Assembly: GCF_963576675.1 (NCBI RefSeq)
Contig: NC_088911.1
Location: 130,265,929-130,329,928, forward strand
Direction of reading: 5' to 3'
Origin: Euphorbia lathyris
Taxonomy: Eukaryota; Streptophyta; Magnoliopsida; Malpighiales; Euphorbiaceae
Length of the DNA stretch: 64,000 nt
The notes beneath the pieces are model-generated. The model ran no database searches, had not been told where the DNA came from, and worked only from the letters and a program-made list of their open reading frames with translations. Position numbers and translations under genes: made by a program. Shown here piece after piece: positions 56,196-64,000 of the stretch. The stretch's first letter is position 1. Each line of letters begins with the position of its first letter.

Positions 56196-56427
56196 TGTTA
56201 GAAATATAGAATCAATTTTATATTTTGTTTACAACTCAGTCTAGCTCAGCTCAGCTTAGGCGTTACTCAGCTTAGGCGTTACTCAGCTCACCTTAGCTTA
56301 GGCTTTACTCAGCTCAGCTTTCCCTGTAATCTGCTATATAAGCAGTTCCTCACTTCAATAAAATTCAATTCGATAAAAAGATATTTCTCAAAGCTCTTTG
56401 GCTCTTTGGTTATGAAGAGTTTTTACA
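56196..56427 (+). repeat. 3' LTR of copia D (232 bp)
   Basis: It has the same ends as the 5' LTR and two instead of three 16-bp units. It is preceded by AACTTGAGGGAGGGG and followed by AATCC. Confidence 0.94.
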
Positions 56428-58429
56428 AATCCTCATCAACTTCCACAGACGCCTTTAACTGTAAGGATCAATTTTCTTCTTCAATTAGTATGCTTGGCTA
56501 AATTCTTTTGTCTCGGTCATAAAATGACAAATTGGGCCTTTTCTAAATCTGAAATTAAACTTGGAAGAATAGTATATATAATCTTTTGATTGGTGTGTTT
56601 TCATATTCAGGGAAGGGGTTGCGTGGAGGCCAGTGCATCAAAACAAGTAAAGGAAAGGACTGATATACCTATTATAATCCTGGACTCTGAAGATATTGAT
56701 ACTGATGATGAGAGTGTCTGTCATGGGCAGTTAGATGATACGTCTGAGCTTCGGGACGAGATGACAGTTGCATTAGAGTGTTCCAAGGTATATCAATGGC
56801 TTAACTTACAACTTTATTGTGAATTCTGAAATTCCACTTGTTTGTTACTTCTTTCTATTGTTGCCTTAGCTGTATATTGTTTTTGCTAGGGGTCTTCTAC
56901 TGCTGCGACCGGTGAATGTGTGGAAGAACATGGAGGTGAGTGTGATCATTCTCTTATCTTGAAGGATGATCTTGGCTATGTTTGTCGCATTTGTGGAGTT
57001 ATTCAGAAAAGCATTGATACCATCCTTGAGTTTCGATTCCCTAAGGTACAAGAATTCCCTTACCAATTTTTGTTTCTCATAATTAATTCAAGGATGGAAA
57101 ATACTATCAATTAAGACATTCTTCCATGAATTCTCTTTTAAATGATATCTTTTGAATGGTAATATAAACTGAAACAGTGTTGGTTACATTTTTTTCCACT
57201 AAAATTCCAGGGAAAAAGAAGTACTCGAACTTATGAGCCTAGAAGCACCAGTTACAGCCCGTGATTTATTGGTAGCAGAAATTTCTGCTCATCCAAGGCA
57301 TAAAGGGCATATGAAACTCACTATGTAGAAGGGATTCAATTTTCTTTGTATATTAGCCCATGCTCCTAGTTCGGGGAAGACATTCACAGTTTTCTAGCGG
57401 GGTATCCAGATGCCAGGCCATTGGTTGTGCTTCCTAAAGGGATCTTGAAAGAATGAGTTCCTGAAATGGCAGGTGGAGGAAACTCCTCTGCATGATTTTT
57501 ACAGTTGGAATTGGTCTCAACAGTTGTCTATATTGAAAAAATCAGTGAAGAAAAAGAGCAGATGAATGTAAAGATATAATTCTAAGAGTCCCTGCAATTC
57601 TTCAAGAAATGAGGAAACTGATGTACTTTGGCCTCTATGGATACTACTGGAGCGATTTGGGCAAAGCTACATTTTACTAGATCTTGGTAACTACTATGAT
57701 AATCATTATGGTACTATGACACCAAAAATAATTCTGAAATGGTCTTTTCTAGCAGAAGTGAAATTGCAGATGAATGTAAATATATACTATATGAAGGACA
57801 TACTCCGATAAATGAGGAAACTGATGTACTTCGGCCTCTATGGTGTAGTCACAGACATTTTCTGTGAGAAAATACTGAAAATAATTGTGAAATGGTCTTT
57901 TCTATGAAGGAGATTGGTGAGTAAACAACAATTTATTACTTGGCATTGATATCTTCTCACTTGTTTTTTTTACTTGATAGTTTTGAACTATCTTGGTATG
58001 AGAATGATGCTGCAACTTCCTTTGGTGAACCTCAGTTGCCTGCCATCTCTGATCTATCCAGTGATGCTTCCTACGAATTCTCACTTGGATTTCTTCGGTT
58101 TTTTTCCTATAGGGGATCCACCCCGCTGGTGTTTGCACATCAATTTTTTAAAATTGGACTCATTCTTACTTGATTCACATCACCAGGGATGGTCCATTCA
58201 GGTTCTAGTGTTTTTGAAGATGAATGTGGTCTAATTTTCTAAGTCTACTGAAGCTTAGAGGTATATATAGACGTACATGAGATGAAAAGCTCTTTAGCTG
58301 CATCAATTCTTACCCGTTTGGGGGAAGATCCATTAAGGAAACACCTTATTGAAACTCCTACTCGGTGGAAAGATAGATGAAATATTAGAAGGGTTTTCCT
58401 CAACATTACTTGGATTATGCGAAAACTGT

Positions 58430-58920
58430 TTCTTCATTCTCTCAGTTCTAGGATTTTGTAAAGGACGAGGCTGCTATACTGTGTTGGTCGATTTGGACTA
58501 ACTCCGGCCACAATTTTCTGCAGCAATGTGACAATGCTTCTATCTCGTTGGCAGTAGGCCCAACTACTCTGTCGGACTTCTCAACACGCTGGACCAGCTC
58601 CTCCGTCTCCTTGGTAGCCTCCGCCAAATGGTAAGCTCAAGATAAACTTTGATGCCGCCTTATTTTCTGATCGGTCTTTGGTGGGCTTCGACTTGCTTGC
58701 TCGAGATGCCTGCGAGCTCTTTTGTGGCCTGCTATAATGGCCTTCTTGACTGTACCCTGGATGCTCTACTTGACAAGTCTCTGTCTTGCAAAGAAGTATT
58801 AAGTTGGATTAAAGATAACGGATGGACAGATGTTCTGATTAAGACCGATTCACAACTCCTTATCGAGAGGCTATCATGTGACTCCCTCAACAATTCTACT
58901 TCGGGCTTTATTCTCAATGA
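58430..58920 (+). pseudogene. RNase H-like (RVT_3-type) fragment inside the SNF2 gene remnant
   Basis: Blocks KLKINFDAALFSDRSLVGF, LLARDA and SLSCKEVLSWIKDNGW, then DVLIKTDSQLLIERLSCDSL and SGFILNDC match the plant RNase H-like domain of non-LTR-derived reverse transcriptase genes (RVT_3). The first blocks are in a different frame from the last, so it is broken. The fragment ends within a few bases of where the SNF2 motif ILFLGYKQ resumes (about 58925). Confidence 0.65.
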
Positions 58921-59213
58921 TTGCATCCTGTTTTTGGGTTATAAGCAAGCAGTTATCTGTAATAGTTTGTGACAGCAGCAGGAGTGAAGTTGCAGATAAA
59001 TGATGAGATATAATTTGAAGAGTCTTGGTTTGGGTATTGGCAAAGTTGTAGGTAATGATATAATCTTTCCAACTGGGATCCATTGCTTTTGTATATTCCT
59101 TTTCTATTGTTCTTATTGAAATTCAGGTAATTACTACACTCTATAGTATATATACACAAGTGTGACATATATATGATTAAAGTGGACAAGTGATGAATGT
59201 TATACTTTTGCAG

Positions 59214-59640
59214 GATACAATAATATCTCCTCCAGCATAATACAAAACCATGAAGAAAGCAACCCTGTTTAGCATTTGTGTAACAAGTAGGCTATGCAGC
59301 TTTTGGTGATAATGCTCATATGGCCATCATTGTCTGCTAGAATCCCTATTGGCCATCGTTGTCCACCTTGTTGGTGCATATCAGGTATATACATTAAATT
59401 ACATTAGTGAATGTGACAATATAATGAGAATGTTAGAAGCATTTACAAGCATGTATGTGAACTTGTAGGTTTTTTGCCAGCCTCTATTTGCATTTACAGC
59501 GAAATGGAGTGCTCGTAAATGGCCTAAGAGTAACTTCGTGACCGCAGAATACGAGATACCTGTTGGGTTTTATGGAGAACTATATTTGTAATACTGACCA
59601 AAGTGATAGCTTCTTGGAATGAAGATTTACCAAGCTGGAG
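59214..59640 (+). pseudogene. Amino-acid permease (AAP-type) pseudogene fragment
   Basis: One exon (59214-59384, after TTTTGCAG, before GTATAT) reads DTIISPPA, YKTMKKATLFSICVT and, in another frame, GYAAFGDNA. A second (from 59469, after TTGTAG) reads VFCQPLFAFTAKWSARKWPK and SNFVTAEYEIPV, then in a shifted frame LWRTIFVILTKVIA. The order matches the C-terminal half of plasma-membrane amino-acid/proton symporters of the AAP family. A stop replaces a residue in SPPA*YKTM, and frameshifts and a deletion in the GYAAFG region show it is dead. Copia E starts right behind it. Confidence 0.75.
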
Positions 59641-59653
59641 TTTTTCCACCTAT

Positions 59654-59777
59654 TGTTACTTAACACGTGTAACACTTTTAGTTTTTCTGATTGTATAAAT
59701 ACCCATTTTTCTTTCAATAATAAAGTAATTCAGTTTTATGATATTTTACTCTCTTAAATCTCCTTATCTCTCTAACA
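59654..59777 (+). repeat. 5' LTR of copia E (about 124 bp, left edge inferred)
   Basis: The right edge is fixed by the PBS. The left edge is put at TGTTACTTAACACGTG because TGTTA mirrors the terminal TAACA and permease homology runs up to about 59,630. An alternative left edge is TGTAATACTG at 59587. It contains TATAAATA at 59694-59701 and a CACGTG palindrome near 59,664. Confidence 0.6.
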
Positions 59778-59836
59778 TGGTATCAGAGTAACTGCTAACC
59801 TAGAATCGTCTTCTTTATTCTTCTTTCTCGTTCACC

Positions 59837-60976
59837 ATGACTAAACCTAGCTATCTCCATGTGGCTCTCACCTCTCAAACCGATGGCGGAAATATAAGCG
59901 GTGATGATTCAACATCACAGGGGAACAAATCAGGCAGATCTGGTGCAAACGATGAAGGAAAGAAACCTAACAATTCATTCGATCCAATAGAGGAGGAGAT
60001 TGAGAATTCACGATTCAGAAGTAATTTCTCTAATGATAATCCAGGAATCGTTCTAGTTTCCGGACTTCTAGCCGGAAATAGCAATTACATACCGTGGAGT
60101 CATCCTATGATTCACGCACTCAGAGCAAAGAGGAAGTTGATGTTCATCATGGAGGATGATCTAAAACCATCGATATCAGCACCGGATTATGAGAAATGGT
60201 GCGCACTTGATAGTTTGGTGTTTTCATGGCTGCTAAATTCAATGGAGAAAGATGTAGCACTTTGCTTCATATATGCAACTTCTGCTCGTGCACTTTGGAA
60301 GGAAGCAGAACAACGATTTGCTGAGAAAAATGGCGTCCAATTGTTTCATCTGAAACAAGAACTCTGCAGAATTACTCAGGGAAGTCTTTTTATATCCTCT
60401 TATTTTCTAAGGCTTAAACGAATTTGGGATGAAATAACAGCTTTACAGCCTTCTACTGCTTGCGCTTGTGGTGAATCTAAACAAATTATCCAGGAGTTAG
60501 ATGGGACTGATAGAGTTATGAAGTTTCTTTCTGGATTAAATCTGGATTATGATAATGTAGTGAATCAGATCTTGCTCATTGATCCTATTCCTGAATTAAA
60601 TAATGCATATGCTATGGTTCAGCGAATCGAAAAACAGAAAGGTTTCAATGCTGAAAACCTAATTGATTTTGCTAATGCGATCCCTAGGGTTTCTACACCT
60701 AGAAATGAATCCACACAGAAAAAAACTCATAAAGGAAAGGATAGAGATAACAAGGCTGAGAAGTTCTGCACTCACTGCAAAAGAAATAGACATACTAAGG
60801 ATGAATGTTTCTTAATCCATGGATTTCCTGACTGGTTCAAAGGAAATAAAAACTCCTCTAATAGCAAGAATTCCAACTCTACTGCTTTGTATAGCAGGGA
60901 CAGTCCACTTGAAGTTGATAATAGTGATGATGAAGTTGAATACCGTACTCATTCCTCAACTGCAAAATCAATGTAG
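59837..60976 (+). CDS. Copia E gag
   Basis: The frame is open for 379 codons from MTKPSYLHVALTSQTDGGNI. The core has LAGNSNYIPWSHPMIHALRA, LVFSWLLNSMEKDVALCFIY and YFLRLKRIWDEITALQP. The knuckle FCTHCKRNRHTKDECFLIHG (CX2CX4HX4C) is at about residues 312-331. It ends at TAG 60974-60976 with the frame continuing towards protease. Confidence 0.88.
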   Translation: MTKPSYLHVALTSQTDGGNISGDDSTSQGNKSGRSGANDEGKKPNNSFDPIEEEIENSRFRSNFSNDNPGIVLVSGLLAGNSNYIPWSHPMIHALRAKRKLMFIMEDDLKPSISAPDYEKWCALDSLVFSWLLNSMEKDVALCFIYATSARALWKEAEQRFAEKNGVQLFHLKQELCRITQGSLFISSYFLRLKRIWDEITALQPSTACACGESKQIIQELDGTDRVMKFLSGLNLDYDNVVNQILLIDPIPELNNAYAMVQRIEKQKGFNAENLIDFANAIPRVSTPRNESTQKKTHKGKDRDNKAEKFCTHCKRNRHTKDECFLIHGFPDWFKGNKNSSNSKNSNSTALYSRDSPLEVDNSDDEVEYRTHSSTAKSM

Positions 60977-63175
60977 AAAGATGTTCTTCGCCTAGTGAGT
61001 CAAGAAGTGCAGCGATTACTCAAAGGCAAAGATTTAGCATCTAGCAGCAACAGTAACAAATCTGATTTCACAGCCTTTGCTACATGTGGTAAACAACTAT
61101 CTACCTATTTTTCACATGCCAATTCAGATTAGATCATTGATTCAGGTGCCTCAACGCACATGTGCAAAGATCTCAATTTGTTTAGTGAAATTACTTGTTC
61201 AAATGCCTCTAGGCAAGTTTTCATGCCAGATGGCTCAACACAGCAAGTAACAAAGACTGGAGTTGTTACACTCAGTTCTAAGCTACAGTTGAAAGAAGTC
61301 CTGTATATACCTGATTTTGAATTCAACTTACTCTCTACTGGAAGATTGTTACAGGATAATCCTAATTTCACACTTCAATTTTACAACAATTGTTGTTTAT
61401 TGCAGGACCAGGCCTATAAGTTGCTTATTGCTGCTGGAGTTTTTCAAGATGGATTGTATTTGCTTATGCATTCATCTTTTGACAAAGTCATTTTACAGCA
61501 ATTTATGAATAAAGGCAAGGATGCAGCTTGCTTGGTTAATTCTACAACACCAGCCGATTCTATTTCCCTTTGGCATTCTAGAATGGGGCACACTTCAAAT
61601 CAGGTTTTGTCTAAGCTTTTACCTCAGCTGCCTGATTCCTCTATTAGTTTAGTTTGTGAGGTTTGTCACGAGTCTAAACAATCTAGAACATCTTTCCCTG
61701 TAAGTTCTATTAAAACACAAGCTATTTTTGATTTGATTCATGTAGATGTATGGGGACCTTATAGGCAATCTACCTGTAATGGTTCTAGATACATGTTAAC
61801 TGTTGTTGATGATTTTTCAAGATGTACTTGGATTTTCTTGTTTGCATCAAAGTCAGATGTGTTTCAATTGCTTGATGATTTCTTTAGAATGGTTCATACT
61901 CAATTTTCTACAAGAGTCAAGCGAATTAGAACTGACAATGGATCTGAATTCACCTCACTTCAAAGCCAACAAGTTTTCAAATCACATGGCTTAGTGCATG
62001 AAAAGAGTTGTGCTCACACACCCCAAAAAAATGGGGTTGTAGAACGTAAGCACAAGCATTTGACGGAAATTGCCAGAGCTTTACTCAAACAGTCCAGTTT
62101 GCCCATTCATTTTTGGGGATATGCCATGCTACATGCTGCTGCTATCATTAATGTTCTACCAACCAAGGTTTTACAGTGGCGGAGTCCATATGTCCTTCTA
62201 TATTCTACCCAACCAAATCTGTCAGTGTTCAAGACATTTGGTTGCTTATGCTATATTACTAACACAAGACCTCATAAGCTCAAGTTTGAAGATAGAGCTT
62301 TCAAATCTGTGTATCTCGGAAGTGCACCTGACCAAAAAGGTTTTAGGGTTTATAACATTGACCTCAAGAGACACATGGTCTCTAGAGACATTGTGTTTTA
62401 TGAAACACATTTTCCCTATCATAAATCACCTAATTTTACTTCACTTCCTATCTATTCATCACCACAAATCATTGTGCCAATTCCTACTGAAAATGTATCC
62501 CTCAGCCATGATAACAATCTAATTGACACAGTTACTGCTATTTCCAACATATCCCCTTCTACCCCGATCAACACTTCTATTCATCAAAGACCAGAGCCAA
62601 ACAATTCTTCTTTTGAACCTGAAATTCTTCAAACACCTCCAAATTCTCCTTCTTCTTCTACTGATGCTATTTCTATGTCTCCAGTTTCTTCACCAAAAAA
62701 TTCTCCTTTACCAATCAGACATTCCACTAGACATAGCAAACCTCCAAATTGGCTGCAAGATTTTATGGTTAACAATGTTAGCTCCAAAACAGCTTCTTCT
62801 ATTACACCTAATGTTCAAATTTCACCCTCTCATTGTGCCTTTCTTGCTCAGATTGTTAAGATTCCTGAACCCACTTCTTATGCTGCGGCTTGTGAGGATC
62901 CAAATTGGACTCAAGCCATGGATAAAGAGCTAGATGCTCTTGAAGAAAACAATACTTGGTTTCTTACCACTCTGCCTCTTGGTAGGACCACTATTAGTGC
63001 TAGATGGGTTTTTCGAGTCAAATACAACCCTGATGGATCAGTTGAGAGATATAAAGCTCGCTTAGTAGCCAGAGGCTATAAGCAACAGTTTGGCATAGAT
63101 TACACAGAAAGCTTCTCTCCAGTTACCAAGACTACAACTGTGAGAACTTTTCTTGCTCTTGCTGCCGCTTTCTAG
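60977..63175 (+). pseudogene. Copia E protease, integrase and RT N-terminus
   Basis: It is in frame with gag. A TAG at 61130-61132 stands where a Trp is expected just before IIDSGASTHM (protease active site). The integrase has HSRMGHTSNQ, CEVCHESKQS, HVDVWGPY, TDNGSEF and NGVVERKHKHL. RT follows with SARWVFRVKYNPDGSVERYK and FGIDYTESFSPVTKTTTVRT. TAG at 63173-63175 interrupts before WPIHQVDINNAY. Confidence 0.9.
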
Positions 63176-64000
63176 TGGCCTATTCACCAAGTGGATATCA
63201 ACAATGCCTATCTACATGGTTATGTAGATGAAGAGATTTATCTTGATCCACCTCCGGGGTATAAAAAGGCACAACCAGGCCAAGTGTGCAGGTTAACTAA
63301 GTCCTTATATGGCTTAAAACAAGCCGGGAGACAGTGGTACAAAGAATTCACAGGAAAATTATTGTCCTTAGGCTTTGTTAAATCATATCATGATTATTGT
63401 CTCTTCACTAAGAGAACTGATTTAGGATTTGTAGCAATTGTGATTTATGTTGATGATGCATTAATCACAGGATCGTCAGAACATCTTATAGTAGAAGTCA
63501 AGAAGGCCCTTGATGAAGCTTTTACTATTAAAGATATGGGGCATGCCAAATACTTCCTAGCGGTTGAAATTGCTAGATCAGAGGCTGGTCTACTCCTCTC
63601 ACAACACAAATACATCTCTGAAATGCTCACTGATGCTGGTTTAATTCAAGCTAGTGAGGTTAGTAGTCCTATACCAAGTGGAGTATTGTTTGATGAACCT
63701 TCTCCACCATTGGAAAACCCTGAAAATTACAGGAAGATAATTGGGAGATTGTTATATCTTGGTTTTACACGGCCGGATATTTCTTTTGTGACACAACAGC
63801 TAAGCCAATTCTTGTGTAAGCCAACTCAGTTGCACATGGATTTAGTTCATCATGTTCTGAAGTACCTTAAAGGAACTGCTCACTTGGGATTGTTTTATCC
63901 AGCAAAGAATAATCTCAAGTTAACAAGTTATTGTGATGCGGATTGGGGGAGATATAAACAGACAAGGAAATCAGTTACATGTTATTGTGTTTTCTTAGGT
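63176..64000 (+). pseudogene. Copia E RT palm/thumb and start of RNase H, running off the window
   Basis: It is the same frame after the amber codon and is open to the last base. It contains INNAYLHGYVDEEIYLDPPP, KSLYGLKQAGRQW, catalytic YVDDALITG (about 63,449-63,475), KDMGHAKYFLAVEIARSEAG (Ala where Gly is usual in YFLGVE) and RKIIGRLLYLGFTRPDI. The RNase H opening CDADWGRYKQTRKSVTCYCV is at the very end. Confidence 0.9.

Larger units (their letters stand above)
51319..56427 (+). mobile_element. Ty1/copia element D, complete with TSD, inserted in an exon of the SNF2 gene remnant
   Basis: The LTRs are 51319-51566 and 56196-56427 (TGTTAGAAAT...TTACA), with AATCC at 51314-51318 and 56428-56432. 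The primer site TGGTATCAGAGC (51567-51578) and the polypurine tract TTGAGGGAGGGG (56184-56195) are in place. gag, protease, integrase, RT and RNase H are all present in copia order, in one frame with two amber codons and one frameshift. I count about five substitutions between LTRs, plus one 16-bp repeat unit difference (near 2 percent). Confidence 0.96.
50985..58990 (+). pseudogene. SNF2 chromatin remodeller pseudogene, DRD1/CHR35/CLASSY type, interrupted by copia D and an RNase H fragment
   Basis: Pieces in order: 50985-51313 continued at 56433 (KRRRYVPTHILQAVGRRLEF, PDLPILILDSD, TDIPMIILDSDSDSD); 56611-56787 (TDIPIIILDSEDIDTDDES); 56890-57045 ([20 protein letters not shown]); 57211-57530 (KRSTRTYEP, EISAHPRH, the Walker A-like [38 protein letters not shown]); 57780-57840 (EGHTPINEETDVL); about 58925-58990 (ILFLGYKQ, IVCDSSRSEVADK). 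These blocks fit the plant-specific SNF2 family acting in RNA-directed DNA methylation. SGKT replaces a more usual GSGKT. Several stops and frameshifts lie in the helicase region, exon pieces are duplicated, and everything C-terminal to helicase motif II is missing. Exon borders (AG/GT) are largely preserved. Whether it is DRD1-like or CLASSY-like cannot be settled without alignment. Confidence 0.72.
59654..64000 (+). mobile_element. Ty1/copia element E, 5' part, cut by window end
   Basis: The primer site TGGTATCAGAG (59778-59788) follows an LTR ending TCTAACA. gag, protease, integrase and RT follow in one frame that is still open at 64000, apart from three amber codons (60974, 61130, 63173). 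The 3' LTR and the end of RNase H lie outside the window, so the target duplication and age cannot be read. The gene order and protein similarity are close to element D. Confidence 0.93.

Noticed and set aside
57940..58234. Open frames at the 3' end of the SNF2 remnant
   Set aside because: Possible exon relic but no recognisable motif on either strand; left undescribed as a gene.

Overview
The window looks like nuclear DNA of a eudicot plant, from a repeat-dense region rather than a gene-rich one. It is dominated by LTR retrotransposons (Ty3/gypsy Tat and Ogre-like, Ty1/copia). Between them lie short, broken fragments of ordinary plant genes with GT-AG introns. I see no intact host gene and cannot name the species.

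Layout. 1-1830 is the 3' end of a Tat-lineage gypsy element (A2): part of its antisense ORF and its 3' LTR. It sits against an exon fragment of a plant CW-type zinc-finger gene (1836-2720). 3294-35189 is one Ty1/copia element (B, minus strand, flanked by GTTCA) of about 5.0 kb, blown up to 31.9 kb by two later insertions. The first is a 10.05 kb Tat element (A, 4419-14472, target duplication TTATG) inside the reverse-transcriptase domain. The second is a 16.8 kb Ogre-like element (C, 18176-34969, target duplication ACCGC) inside B's untranslated leader. All three pairs of target duplications can be read from the sequence.

Element C is the most unusual object. It has about 3 kb LTRs and a PBS of the Ogre type, but no protease, reverse transcriptase or integrase. 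Its only coding capacity is one open 269-codon gag-like frame. The rest is RNA-structure-like sequence: two related 39-bp tandem arrays, an array of six two-stem hairpins whose stems vary together, about 4 kb of degenerate short palindromes, hairpins with a constant loop in the LTR, and a run of GC-rich palindromes beside the TATA box. In the six-hairpin array all seven odd positions in the outer stems become G.U wobbles on the strand that the element would transcribe.

35195-59640 is a graveyard of host gene pieces: a polyamine oxidase pseudogene, an unidentified sequence present twice, a probable organellar insertion with a group II intron-like domain, two tandem PPR pseudogene copies, then about 8 kb of AT-rich DNA with MITE-like foldbacks. 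After that comes a decayed gene for a DRD1/CHR35/CLASSY-type SNF2 remodeller (an RNA-directed DNA methylation family), with a 5.1 kb copia element (D, 51319-56427, AATCC duplication) in an exon and an RNase H-like fragment spliced into it, and then an amino-acid permease fragment. 59654-64000 is the 5' part of a third copia element (E) that runs off the window.

None of the retroelement polyproteins is intact: each has in-frame stops, frameshifts or both. LTR pairs differ by only about 1-2 percent by eye, so the insertions are fairly recent.
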